A stretch of 64,000 nucleotides of DNA from the NCBI GenBank assembly GCA_947452675.1, contig CANGDL010000008.1, forward strand, positions 1 to 64,000, in the 5' to 3' direction. The notes beneath the pieces were generated by a model. It saw only the letters and a program-made list of their open reading frames with translations. It made no database searches and was not told the DNA's origin. The position numbers were made by a program, and so were the translations under genes. Of this stretch, positions 40,992 through 49,021 are shown piece by piece. Numbering within the stretch: position 1 is the stretch's first letter; every line of letters starts with the position of its first letter. The stretch is from Microbacteriaceae bacterium (lineage in GTDB: Bacteria > Actinomycetota > Actinomycetes > Actinomycetales > Microbacteriaceae).

Positions 40992-41699
40992 ATGAGCGCA
41001 GCACGCATCCTTGTAGTCGATGACGAACCCGGAGTTCGCGACATGATCTGCGACACTTTGCGCCTCTCGGGTTATGAACCATTTGAAGCCAAAGATGGAT
41101 TCCTCGCACTCAAGTGGCTGCGCGAAAACTCGGTCGATCTGGTGATCACCGACATAAATATGCCCAACATGGATGGCTACGAGCTACTAGAACGCATGCG
41201 TGCCATTGGAGATGACACCCCGGCCCTGATGCTAACGGCACGTGGCGAGCGCGGCGATGTTACCCGCGGCCTACGCCTCGGCGCCGATGACTATGTGACC
41301 AAGCCGTTTGGGCTCGAAGAGCTGATGCTGCGCATCGCGGCGATCCTGCGCCGCACCATGGGTGCCGGTGAAACCGACTCGGCGGATATCGTTTGCGGCC
41401 CAATCGTTTTGAACGAAGATCGTCACTCGGTCACGCTCAATGGCAAGCCGGTTGAACTCTCGCCAACCGAGTTCAAGCTGCTTTATGAATTGATGATCAA
41501 GAGCGGCAAGGTGGTTACCAAGACCACCCTCTTGGATGTTGTCTGGGGCATGTCGTTTGCTTCGAACGCGACCGTGGTTGACACCTACATTTCATACCTG
41601 CGCAAGAAGCTACACACCACCACTTATGAGGGGATCAAAACGGTTCGCGGCATCGGTTTTCAGATTGTCGCCGAAACCAAGCCAGAGGGGCAGGTCTAG
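40992..41699 (+). CDS. OmpR-family response regulator (235 aa)
   Basis: Receiver domain at about residues 5-115: RILVVDDEPGVRD (acidic pair DD), phosphoacceptor Asp in LVITDINMPNMDGYELL, Thr/Ser in LMLTARGE and Lys in DDYVTKPFGLEELMLR. Output winged helix at about 135-232: HSVTLNGKPVELSPTEFKLLYELMIKSGKVVTKTTLLDVVWG...NATVVDTYISYLRKKL then IKTVRGIGFQI. Pairs with the histidine kinase 3 bp downstream. TAGCAT lies 6 nt before ATG 40992 (leaderless). Target unknown; the collagen-like gene directly after the pair has tandem GGCCGATAGT repeats 22 bp apart upstream and is a candidate. Confidence 0.92.
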   Translation: MSAARILVVDDEPGVRDMICDTLRLSGYEPFEAKDGFLALKWLRENSVDLVITDINMPNMDGYELLERMRAIGDDTPALMLTARGERGDVTRGLRLGADDYVTKPFGLEELMLRIAAILRRTMGAGETDSADIVCGPIVLNEDRHSVTLNGKPVELSPTEFKLLYELMIKSGKVVTKTTLLDVVWGMSFASNATVVDTYISYLRKKLHTTTYEGIKTVRGIGFQIVAETKPEGQV

Positions 41700-41702
41700 C
41701 CG

Positions 41703-43085
41703 ATGCGCCTGCAGACTCGCCTCTCGATTGCCACGGCCTCAATAATCTCGTTGGTCTCGGTTGCCATCGGCGGCTTTGCAGTCTCGACATCATTCGACTC
41801 GGATGTTGCCAGGGTGGATGACGCCCTAGCTATTGCGGCAAACCAGGTGCGGCATGCGCACGGTGACGCGATTGGCTCGGCGCTGCTTGCGGCCGATCAG
41901 TCTCCGATCAGCCTGACTGTGGACTTTCTGAGCCTGAACAACGATTTACTGGCGCTCAGCCCGGGCAACCTTGAAATCAACACGCAGCCAAGCGTTTCGG
42001 TGCTGAAAAACGGCGATAGCCGCGCGGTCACTGTCACGAGCGACGCTAGTGACACCTATCGCCTACGAACCGTGGCCCTGCCAGATAACGAATACCTAAT
42101 TTTTGCCACCTCGCTCTCGGCGCAGATTCAGAGCCGCGATGCCAACATCCGTTTGCTGCTGTGGTTCATTCTTGGCTCGGTGATTTTCGGAGCGGCCGCC
42201 ATCACACTGTTTATTCGGCGTGACGTTCGCAAAATTTCTCGGTTGGTCGACGCCGCTAGTTTGATTGCGCAGGGTGACACGGATGTGGTTTTGCCAGCTG
42301 GGCTTGGCAAATCTGAGGTAGACCGGTTGGCCAGCGCGTTGCGGAACATGGTTGATTCGCTTCAGCGAGCCATTGAAGTTGAGCGCAAGACCCAGCAGAA
42401 TATGCAGACCTTCTTGGGTGACGCATCGCACGAGCTGCGCACTCCCCTGACCGTAATTAAGGGTTATGTTGAGTTGCTGCAAAAGAACCCGGATGCCGGC
42501 GCCGAGCAGACCGAGCGCGCATTCGAAAGAATGCTCTCAGAAGCCAACCGCATGGATGCCCTGATTCGCGACCTGTTGCTTTTGGCCGAACTTGGCGAGG
42601 CTAAAACCGAAACCAAGATGATGAGCGAACTTTCGGTAATCGATTTATCGGCTCTGGTTGGCACGGCCGTCGATGACCTGCGCATTTTGCAACCAACCCG
42701 ACCGGTTGCTGTTTCAATCGAAGCCGGCATCGACATCCTTGGCGCCCGCGAATTGATTTTGCAGGTCTTGGCGAACCTCACCGCGAACATTAGGCGGCAC
42801 ACGCTGGCATCCGACTCGCTGCGCGTTTCGCTTCGAGCCGAGGATGGTGCTGTTGCTGTGCTCAGCTTCGACGACAGCGGTCGCGGGTTACCCGAGGAGT
42901 TTTATTCAGCGGGCATAAGCCACTTCAAACGTTTTGACAACTCGCGCTCGCGCGAATCTGGCGGCTCTGGTCTCGGCATGAGCATTCTGGCCGCGATTGT
43001 GCAAAAACATGGTGGCACGGTGACTCTAGAGAAGAGCGACCTCGGCGGATTGCGCACCGAGATTCGCCTGCCACTCGCCCGCTAG
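41703..43085 (+). CDS. Sensor histidine kinase of the 40992 system (460 aa)
   Basis: An N-terminal membrane helix (SIATASIISLVSVAIGGFAV, about residues 8-27), an extracytoplasmic sensor of ~115 residues, a second helix (LLLWFILGSVIFGAAAITLFI, about 150-170), a HAMP linker (RRDVRKISRLVDAASLIAQGDTDVVLPAGLGKSEVDRLASALRNMVDSL), the HisKA domain with H-box FLGDASHELRTPLTVIKGYVELL (phosphoacceptor His), and an ATPase with N-box (LANLTANIRRH, with Arg-rich variant), G1 DDSGRGLPEEF and G2 GGSGLGMSILAAIVQKHGG. Conserved kinase architecture is complete. Co-transcribed with the response regulator, 3 bp gap. Confidence 0.92.
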   Translation: MRLQTRLSIATASIISLVSVAIGGFAVSTSFDSDVARVDDALAIAANQVRHAHGDAIGSALLAADQSPISLTVDFLSLNNDLLALSPGNLEINTQPSVSVLKNGDSRAVTVTSDASDTYRLRTVALPDNEYLIFATSLSAQIQSRDANIRLLLWFILGSVIFGAAAITLFIRRDVRKISRLVDAASLIAQGDTDVVLPAGLGKSEVDRLASALRNMVDSLQRAIEVERKTQQNMQTFLGDASHELRTPLTVIKGYVELLQKNPDAGAEQTERAFERMLSEANRMDALIRDLLLLAELGEAKTETKMMSELSVIDLSALVGTAVDDLRILQPTRPVAVSIEAGIDILGARELILQVLANLTANIRRHTLASDSLRVSLRAEDGAVAVLSFDDSGRGLPEEFYSAGISHFKRFDNSRSRESGGSGLGMSILAAIVQKHGGTVTLEKSDLGGLRTEIRLPLAR

Positions 43086-43099
43086 ATGCCCGCCTATTA

Positions 43100-43137
43100 G
43101 GCCGATAGTTAGCCTAAAGTCGGCCGATAGTCCGGAC
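43100..43137 (+). promoter_or_regulatory. Tandem GGCCGATAGT repeats and GTCCGGAC box before collagen-like gene
   Basis: GGCCGATAGT at 43100-43109 and 43122-43131 (22-bp spacing, about two helical turns) is a direct-repeat layout typical of OmpR-family binding sites. GTCCGGAC (43130-43137) overlaps the second copy and matches the surface-protein boxes. The gene starts at 43228. Confidence 0.45.
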
Positions 43138-43227
43138 CTAATTTTTTTCACCGAGTTTTGACTAAGGTTTTGAGGAGTAGCCTCAAGTTATGCCCTAATT
43201 GGGCAGTTCGATTCACCTGGGGGCGTT

Positions 43228-44475
43228 GTGTCGCGGTACGAAAAAATCTTCATGTCTATGACGGCACTTGCCACAGTGGTTTCGTTGACCACGGGTGGTT
43301 ATTATTTGGCCGACACCTTGAACGGCAAGAACACTACGCTGGCAGACAACCTCAAAATCATCGGGTTCTGCCCAACCGGCAGCCCGAGCGCGAACCCCAG
43401 TGGCAGCTCAAGTGCGGCGCCTAAAGCAACTGGCGCAGTCGGAGCTAGCGGCGTAGAAACTCCAGTGGCGGGCGCCAAGGGTGAAACCGGTGCGACAGGA
43501 GCCACCGGCGCCACGGGTGCATCCGGCGCTACTGGTGCTACTGGTGCTGCTGGTGCTGCTGGTGCTACTGGTGTAACCGGTGAAAAAGGTCAAACCGGTG
43601 AACCGGGCAAAGTAGGCCCTGCAGGTGCCAACGGAGCCACAGGCGCCACGGGCGCATCCGGTGCTACTGGTGCAACCGGAGCGGCCGGTCTCTGCACCGG
43701 TATGGTGGCCCTGACTGCTATCACCGGCGATATGATCCCCGCGATTGACAACACATATTCACTCGGAACGGCACAGTTTCGCTGGAAGGGCCTTCAGCTC
43801 GGCCCAGGAACCCTATTTATTCAAGATACGGTCACTGGTGCCCAGGCTGGGCTCACTGTAACCGATGGAAGTTTGCTAATCGACGGCGCCGACTCACTCC
43901 GAATCGGCAATATTCGCCTCACGACAACAGGTCTACGTTCGGTACTTTCAAATCAAGACATCTCGATCGGCGCCACCGGGGACACCGGCTGGATGAGCGT
44001 TGCTCACGGAATAAAGTTTCCCGATGGAACAACCCTGCAATCGGCAACGGCACTTGGCGGGGGAACCGGCCCAGCTGGCCCTCCGGGGCCGACCGGCGCA
44101 ACAGGTGCCACAGGCGCAACGGGTGCAACCGGCCCGCAGGGACCCGCAGGAGCATCGGGTGGCCCACTAGGAGTGAGCTATCCAGCACCAGCAACCCTTG
44201 ATCTATCCAACGATATCTTCGCTCTTGAAAAGGGCACTTACGTTTTGCCGGAAGGTAAAGAGGGCCAGTTGGTTCACTTTGTCATCACTGATGCGGCCGA
44301 CATTTCGGCGATAAATGTGACCGTCAGCATTTTGCGATACACGCGAGGTTCTTCAGTGATTGTCGCCAAGGACGTGAATTGGAATCCCTTTGGCTCCAAC
44401 TCTGCGCCGACCACACTGGTGAGTGCAATTTTTACCAAGGGCGCTTGGAACATCAGCGGCGGCAACGCTCGCTAA
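43228..44475 (+). CDS. Membrane-anchored collagen-like surface protein (415 aa)
   Basis: Starts at GTG 43228 (GGGGG upstream). N-terminal signal anchor about residues 9-28 ([19 protein letters not shown]), a Ser/Pro/Ala linker, then a collagen-type G-x-y region ([20 protein letters not shown]... through GAAG, about 85-165), including [19 protein letters not shown], with a middle ~120-residue domain ([23 protein letters not shown], resembling the intramolecular-chaperone/tail-fibre type beta repeats), a second short collagen run ([32 protein letters not shown], about 285-316) and a C-terminal beta domain. Bacterial collagen triple helices need Gly at every third position, satisfied here. Surface-exposed fibre; adhesion or structural role inferred. 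Follows the two-component genes on the same strand. Confidence 0.88.
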   Translation: MSRYEKIFMSMTALATVVSLTTGGYYLADTLNGKNTTLADNLKIIGFCPTGSPSANPSGSSSAAPKATGAVGASGVETPVAGAKGETGATGATGATGASGATGATGAAGAAGATGVTGEKGQTGEPGKVGPAGANGATGATGASGATGATGAAGLCTGMVALTAITGDMIPAIDNTYSLGTAQFRWKGLQLGPGTLFIQDTVTGAQAGLTVTDGSLLIDGADSLRIGNIRLTTTGLRSVLSNQDISIGATGDTGWMSVAHGIKFPDGTTLQSATALGGGTGPAGPPGPTGATGATGATGATGPQGPAGASGGPLGVSYPAPATLDLSNDIFALEKGTYVLPEGKEGQLVHFVITDAADISAINVTVSILRYTRGSSVIVAKDVNWNPFGSNSAPTTLVSAIFTKGAWNISGGNAR

Positions 44476-44484
44476 CCTAAGCGA

Positions 44485-45573
44485 TCAACCGATGTTGCCG
44501 AAGGCAGAGTCAAACACGTTAACTTGCTGTTCAGCCAAAAGTTTTCGCACGCGTGGCACAACCTCGGTCGCATAAAGTTCGATCGAGGTCATCAGGTGCT
44601 CGTGTGGCACCGGCCCATTGTCAAACTTCATGTCAAAGCGAGAGGCACCCACCGAGGTGATTGCGTGGGCAATCTTCTCGGCCACGGTGTCTGGCGAACC
44701 GACATAGAGAGAACCGTGTTCGATTTCTTGGATGAAGTGGCCCTTGTTTGCCGGACCCCATCCTCGTTCGCGACCTAGACGATCGATGAACTTTTCGTAA
44801 TAAGGCCAGACGAGCTCTCGAGCTTCGGCATCGGTTGAGGCAATGTGGCCTGGAGAGTGAATCGAGATCGGCAAAGTCTTCTGACCAAACTTCTCAAGCG
44901 CCTCGTGATAGAGATTGGCATAAGGGCCGAATCGCGCCGGGTCGCCACCGATGATTGCCAGAGCCATTGGAATACCGAGACGAGCGGCACGGATGACCGA
45001 CTCAGGGCTGCCGCCGACACCGACGCGCATCTTCATGGAGCCAGACTCGGTCTTTGGGTAAACCTCTTGGTTGGTGAGTGGTTTGCGGGTGGTTCCAGAC
45101 CAGGTCACCGGGGCCTCTTTGAAGAGCTCAACCAGCAACTCGAGCTTCTCTTCGAAGAGGACGTTGTAGTCGCTTAGTTCATAGCCAAAAAGCGGGAACG
45201 ATTCTGTGAATGAACCGCGGCCTGCAGTGATTTCGGCACGGCCGTTTGAGAGTGCATCGATGGTTGCAAAGCGCTGATAAACGCGAACCGGGTCCTCACT
45301 CGAGAGGACGGTGACACCGGTGCCCAGGATGATGTTTTCGGTAACGGTTGCGATTCCGGCGAGAACGGTGTCTGGAGCAGAAACCGCGAAGTCGTCGCGG
45401 TGGTGCTCGCCAACGTTGAAGTTGTTGAGGCCAAGCCGGTCAGCAAGCTTCGCCTGCTCGACGATGTTGCGGATGGTCTGTGCAGCGGTGTGCGGAGTGC
45501 CGTCCAACTTGACGCTCATGGCGCCGAAGGTGTCTAGACCGAATTTTATTTCTGCTGGATTGATTGCATTCAC
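44485..45573 (-). CDS. LLM-class flavin-dependent oxidoreductase (362 aa)
   Basis: Luciferase-like monooxygenase with a TIM-barrel: IKFGLDTFGAMSVKLDG (strand 1), FNVGEHHRDDFAVSAPDTVLAGIAT (residues about 52-76; the EHH substrate/flavin motif), GTGVTVLSSEDPVRVYQRFATIDALSNGRAEITAGRGSFTESFPLFG (about 86-132), and PESVIRAARLGIPMALAIIGGDPARF. Such proteins use FMN or F420; reduced cofactor unknown. The start is a GTG at 45573 whose -10 box TAAACT is exactly 6 nt upstream, arguing it is the right start of a leaderless transcript. It converges with the collagen-like gene (9-bp gap). Confidence 0.88.
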   Translation of the reverse strand: MNAINPAEIKFGLDTFGAMSVKLDGTPHTAAQTIRNIVEQAKLADRLGLNNFNVGEHHRDDFAVSAPDTVLAGIATVTENIILGTGVTVLSSEDPVRVYQRFATIDALSNGRAEITAGRGSFTESFPLFGYELSDYNVLFEEKLELLVELFKEAPVTWSGTTRKPLTNQEVYPKTESGSMKMRVGVGGSPESVIRAARLGIPMALAIIGGDPARFGPYANLYHEALEKFGQKTLPISIHSPGHIASTDAEARELVWPYYEKFIDRLGRERGWGPANKGHFIQEIEHGSLYVGSPDTVAEKIAHAITSVGASRFDMKFDNGPVPHEHLMTSIELYATEVVPRVRKLLAEQQVNVFDSAFGNIG

Positions 45574-45619
45574 AAGAACAGTTTAGGTGAGCTCTTTGAT
45601 TCTGTCTAGTGGGGCTTTA

Positions 45620-46024
45620 CTAGAGTTGTGCGTCAACTATCCAGTCGTGGCCCAGGGCAAGCATCCGCTCATCCGAGGTGAGGAGAATCGCTTCTTCATG
45701 AAGAGCTTGGGCTAGAATCATGCGATCAATCGGGTCGCCAGATTCAAAGCTTAGAAACGACTTTGACGCCTCTGCATGTTCGGCGCGCAATTGGATCTCT
45801 TCGAAGCCAGCCCCGATAGCTGCTGCCGCGAAGCCTTCACTCAGGCGCAGTGCCGGTTTGCCATTTCGGCCGAGTTTCTGACTCTTCAAGGTCAGCTCAA
45901 AAATTGACGCAGCCGAGAACCAAAGTTTCGGCGCGAGATCTATTCGATTTCTGGCAGCGTGACCGAGTTTTTCAGGAGAACGCAGAACCCAAATAAGAGC
46001 GTTGGAGTCGAGCAGCAACTTCAC
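45620..46024 (-). CDS. PIN-domain toxin (VapC-like) of a type II TA pair
   Basis: PIN-domain RNase-like toxin. Acidic residues: the first Asp of KLLLDSNALIWVLRS (residue 5), Glu in IFELTLKS (about residue 42) and the C-terminal DPIDRMILAQALHEEAILLTSDERML (about 90-115, Asp and Asp), as in VapC/PIN toxins of the PHD-associated type. Length 134 aa is typical. The start is GTG 46024, which overlaps the antitoxin stop TGA (46023-46021) by two bases, the usual coupling of such modules. A longer frame to 46051 would lie inside the antitoxin and be unlikely. Confidence 0.85.
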   Translation of the reverse strand: MKLLLDSNALIWVLRSPEKLGHAARNRIDLAPKLWFSAASIFELTLKSQKLGRNGKPALRLSEGFAAAAIGAGFEEIQLRAEHAEASKSFLSFESGDPIDRMILAQALHEEAILLTSDERMLALGHDWIVDAQL

Positions 46025-46281
46025 CACTTGGAGAGATCCTCGCCAGCCCAAGGATCCCAGGGCTCGGGAGCAAAGAACTCTTTCTCTTCTTCATCGGTCA
46101 GGTTGTATTCAATTAGGTGAGCTAACGAACCGAGAACAAACTTTTTCTTGGGCGAGTGTGGCATCAAATCAACCAAAGGTTGGCCTGAGCGAGCAATCGT
46201 TACAGACTCGCCTGCCAGAACCTCCTCGATCAATTTCGATAGGTTGCTCTTTGCGTCGTGCATGTTGTAAATCTTCGCCAT
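46021..46281 (-). CDS. Phd/YefM-type antitoxin (86 aa)
   Basis: Type II antitoxin: KIYNMHDAKSNLSKLIEEVLAGESVTIARSGQPLVDLMP (residues about 3-41) is the Phd/YefM N-terminal fold that binds DNA and dimerises (the family form is xxxAKxxLSxLLxxVxxGExVxITRxGxPVAxL). The rest is an acidic tail that would wrap the PIN toxin: TDEEEKEFFAPEPWDPWAGEDLSKW. It precedes and overlaps the toxin gene. TAAAGT lies 6 nt before ATG 46281, suggesting a leaderless, autoregulated promoter. Confidence 0.88.
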   Translation of the reverse strand: MAKIYNMHDAKSNLSKLIEEVLAGESVTIARSGQPLVDLMPHSPKKKFVLGSLAHLIEYNLTDEEEKEFFAPEPWDPWAGEDLSKW

Positions 46282-46381
46282 ATCCCGACTTTAGTTAGCC
46301 CACTTAGCCCGGTCAAGAGCTAAGCCCTAAAATGTGGATAGATTTGGTAATAACCAAAAGCTGTGGAGAGTTGTAAATTTC

Positions 46382-47137
46382 ATGACCAACAGACCAGACA
46401 CCCGCGCCAAGTCGAAGATCACCGGCGACCAGTTTGCCGAGTTTGCCGCCACCCGCCGCTCGACCCGCGATTTCTTGCCGACTCCGGTGCCGCGAGAAGT
46501 CTTAGATGAGATTCTGCGCGATGCGATGACCGCACCATCATGGTCAAACACTAAGCCGATTTTGGTTGCCGTTGCCGATGGCGAAAAGCGCGACCGACTC
46601 TCTGCCGATTTCAAGGCCCACTGGAAGGCCGTTCAGGCAGCACGATCGGGTGGGCTCCTGCCCAAGCTTCGCCTTCTAGTGACCCGCTTCGGGCTGCCAA
46701 GCAGCAACGCCTTCATTGCTAAGCCATATGTGAAGTCACTCTTGCCACGTGCTCAGCGGGTTGGCAAAGAGATGTTCGCAGCAGCCGGCATTAAGCGCGG
46801 CGACACTGCTGCGCGCAACGCGAGCTGGGCTCGCAACTACGACTTCTTTGGCGCCCCGACCGAGCTCTTCATCTTTGCCCACAAGTCGCTTGGCGTATTT
46901 TCGGCCAACGATGCCGGTCTATTTGTTCAGAACCTAATGCTTTCGGCACACGCCCGAGGCCTTGGCACCTGCGCCCAGGGTGCGCTTTCAACCTGGGCTA
47001 ACGTGGTTCGCAAAGAATTCGAAGTGCCAGCCGACTACCACTTCTTGTATGGCATCGCCATTGGCTATCCGAGCGATGCGCCAATCAACGACTTCGGGGC
47101 CAACCGTCTCGACATCGAAGAAATCGTGATTCGCTAA
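46382..47137 (+). CDS. Nitroreductase family protein (251 aa)
   Basis: Second nitroreductase-fold protein: EFAATRRSTRDFLPTPVPREVLDEILRDAMTAPSWSNTKPILVAVADG (about residues 19-66) has the RRSxRDF FMN-phosphate motif and the SWSN/P region; C-terminal GLFVQNLMLSAHARGLGTCAQGALSTW (about 178-204) matches the family LxCxP-like region, and AIGYPSDAPINDF near the end. I prefer ATG 46382 with GGAGAG nine bases upstream; the in-frame ATG at 46334 is only 40 bp from the antitoxin promoter region. Electron donor NAD(P)H and oxidised substrate not identified. Confidence 0.88.
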   Translation: MTNRPDTRAKSKITGDQFAEFAATRRSTRDFLPTPVPREVLDEILRDAMTAPSWSNTKPILVAVADGEKRDRLSADFKAHWKAVQAARSGGLLPKLRLLVTRFGLPSSNAFIAKPYVKSLLPRAQRVGKEMFAAAGIKRGDTAARNASWARNYDFFGAPTELFIFAHKSLGVFSANDAGLFVQNLMLSAHARGLGTCAQGALSTWANVVRKEFEVPADYHFLYGIAIGYPSDAPINDFGANRLDIEEIVIR

Positions 47138-47145
47138 ACCCGAAA

Positions 47146-48255
47146 CTAGGCTCGAACCCACTCACGAGACACGGCGAAGCGCTCAATTATTTCGGGGATT
47201 GGGTCGATGCCAATCCCAGGCCCTTTAGGCACCGAAATGTGGCCGTCAACCAACACAAACGGTTCCGTCAGGTCGGTCTCGAAATAGCGGCTCGAAGCCG
47301 AGGTGTCGCCAGGCAAGGTGAAGCCAGGCATGGCAGCCAGAGCTAGATTGGCCGCGCGGCCGATTCCGGTTTCGAGCATTCCACCGCACCAAACCGGGAT
47401 GCCTGCGGCAACCGAAACGTCGTGAATCTTCTTCGACTCGATGTAGCCGCCGACTCGAGACGGCTTGATGTTGATGATCTCGGCGGCACCGAGTTCGATG
47501 GCGTCGCGAGCGATGTCGGCCGAGACGATGCTTTCATCCAAGCAAACCGAGGTCTCGATATAGTCGGCGAGCTTTGCGTGGCCGAGCACGTCTTCTTCGT
47601 TGATCGGCTGTTCGATGAGCAACAGGTTGAACTCATCCAAGCGCTTCAAAAGATCGAAATCGTCGCGTGTGTATGCGGTGTTGGCATCGACCTGAAGCAG
47701 CAGGTCATCGCCGAACTTTTCGCGAACCATCTTGACCGGCTCATAATCCCAGCCAGGTTCGATCTTCAACTTGATCCGGACGTATCCCTCGGCGAGATAA
47801 CCGGCGACAAACCGCTCGAGTTCATCGAGGCTGTTCATTATGCCAACCGACACACCAGAAGGAACCCGTGTCTTGGTTGAGCCAAGATAGGTTGCCAAGG
47901 ATGTGTTTGCCGCTCGCAACTGTGCGTCAAGAATCGAGGTTTCGAGGGCGGCCTTTGCCATCCGGTGTCCCTTGGCCCAGTGGAGGGTTGGGGCTATGGC
48001 TTCGGCGGTTAGGTCGTTGCCCAACTTGAATAGGTCGGGCAGCAGAAACTGCTTCATGACCGCCATTGCGCCGGTGTGATATTCGCTCGAATAGTCTGGG
48101 CGGTCGTTTGCGCCACACTCGGCCCAACCCTCACCAACATCGGTGATGGCGTGAGCCCACACCACCTCGTGCACGTTGACCGAGCTAAACGATGTGCGGA
48201 AAGCCGACTTTAGCGGCACGTTCAAACGGATGAGTTCGACAGCTTCTAGTTTCAT
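47146..48255 (-). CDS. Enolase-superfamily N-succinylamino acid racemase / o-succinylbenzoate synthase (369 aa)
   Basis: Muconate-lactonising subgroup enolase. Metal/acid-base residues: KxK in RIKLKIEPG (about residues 160-168), Asp of QVDANTAYT (about 190), Glu of LIEQPINEED (about 216), Asp of CLDESIVSA (about 240), Lys of INIKPSRVGGY (about 265). Length 369 matches NSAR/OSBS family members. N-acylamino acid racemases and menC-type OSBS are hard to separate by sequence; the adjacent GNAT and amino-acid ABC transporter strongly favour NSAR in a D- to L-amino acid conversion route. Overlaps the GNAT gene by 4 bases (ATGA). Confidence 0.8.
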   Translation of the reverse strand: MKLEAVELIRLNVPLKSAFRTSFSSVNVHEVVWAHAITDVGEGWAECGANDRPDYSSEYHTGAMAVMKQFLLPDLFKLGNDLTAEAIAPTLHWAKGHRMAKAALETSILDAQLRAANTSLATYLGSTKTRVPSGVSVGIMNSLDELERFVAGYLAEGYVRIKLKIEPGWDYEPVKMVREKFGDDLLLQVDANTAYTRDDFDLLKRLDEFNLLLIEQPINEEDVLGHAKLADYIETSVCLDESIVSADIARDAIELGAAEIINIKPSRVGGYIESKKIHDVSVAAGIPVWCGGMLETGIGRAANLALAAMPGFTLPGDTSASSRYFETDLTEPFVLVDGHISVPKGPGIGIDPIPEIIERFAVSREWVRA

Positions 48256-48953
48256 TCTTCGACTTTCTCTAGGACGAGCGAGTGGCGTTCCAAAATTCCG
48301 GTAACCCGATAACCATCGGCTAGCGCCGGGTCAAGCACTTCGCGAACCCGCGCACGCCATTCGAGCGCCTCGGTGAGGTTTGTTTTGCGCAACGACTCGA
48401 TGTCTTCGGGCAGTTCAACCAGGATGGCCTGAGCGCTGGTCGCCTGCGCCGAAATCGGCTCCTCGCGCAATGACCAATAGGTGAAAAGGCGATCTGATTC
48501 ATCACCCGCGTTTATGGTATCGGTCATGGTGCCGTAAAAGTTTGGCAGGTATTCGATGCCGACGGCACCGAGCTTCTCGAAGTTGAACACTGCGTTGCGG
48601 CGAACCAAGGGGTCGAAAGTCCAGGTGATTGCATCGAGGTCGTTCTCGATGGCCCATTGCCTTTGGTGTTGTTTGATTGCGAAACCAACACCTGGCATGG
48701 TGGCTGCGGTGACGTGCGAGTGCAGGATGCGCTGGCCGGGTATGGAATCGTGAGCGCCTTGAAACCCGAAAGACGCCCCGACGATCTGGCCGTCGAGTTT
48801 GGCAATCGCCGAATATCCCCCAACGTGCTGCGCCGCGAGCGCAAGGTCAAAGGGCACTACCTCAGGGCCATCGGCCCATACCTGCATGAAGAAAGCGCTC
48901 ATCGCCTCGGTGTCGGCGATTGTCGAAACGAGCTGGATTTGCGCTTGAGTCAT
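48252..48953 (-). CDS. GNAT acetyl/succinyltransferase, COG3375 type (233 aa)
   Basis: GNAT-like protein of the COG3375 group. Motifs: the GHSYNAFxxGA-like VGGYSAIAKLDGQIVGASFGFQG (about 42-64), HSHVTAATMPGVGFAIKQHQRQWAIENDLDAITWTFDPLVRRNAVFNFEKLGA (about 76-128), where the Gly-rich acyl-CoA loop is in MPGVGFAIK, and YLPNFYGTMTDTINAGDESDRLFTYW. This family is commonly found beside enolase-superfamily racemases, where it succinylates D-amino acids. Start ATG 48953 (GAAAGAAATC upstream); TTG 48965 is an alternative. Located between the solute-binding protein gene and the racemase gene, preceded by a partial terminator. Confidence 0.8.
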   Translation of the reverse strand: MTQAQIQLVSTIADTEAMSAFFMQVWADGPEVVPFDLALAAQHVGGYSAIAKLDGQIVGASFGFQGAHDSIPGQRILHSHVTAATMPGVGFAIKQHQRQWAIENDLDAITWTFDPLVRRNAVFNFEKLGAVGIEYLPNFYGTMTDTINAGDESDRLFTYWSLREEPISAQATSAQAILVELPEDIESLRKTNLTEALEWRARVREVLDPALADGYRVTGILERHSLVLEKVEE

Positions 48954-48971
48954 GATTTCTTTCAAAAGAAA

Positions 48972-49006
48972 GGGTGGGCCCGCGGACTAAACCGTTGACC
49001 CACCCC
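48972..49006 (-). terminator. Partial terminator/attenuator between solute-binding protein and GNAT genes
   Basis: GGGTGGG/CCCACCC stem with a long loop on the minus strand, followed by TTTCTTTT. Placed as in ABC operons where the binding protein is made in excess of downstream genes. Confidence 0.55.
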
Positions 49007-49021
49007 GCTAACTTTTTGTGA

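Noticed and set aside
43485-43680. Short repeated DNA units that might suggest a CRISPR array
   Set aside because: Units are 9 bp in frame and encode collagen-type Gly-Ala-Thr triplets; no spacers of 30-40 bp.
45574-45619. CTAGTGGGGCTTTACTAG as a terminator
   Set aside because: Short imperfect stem without T-run; not convincing.
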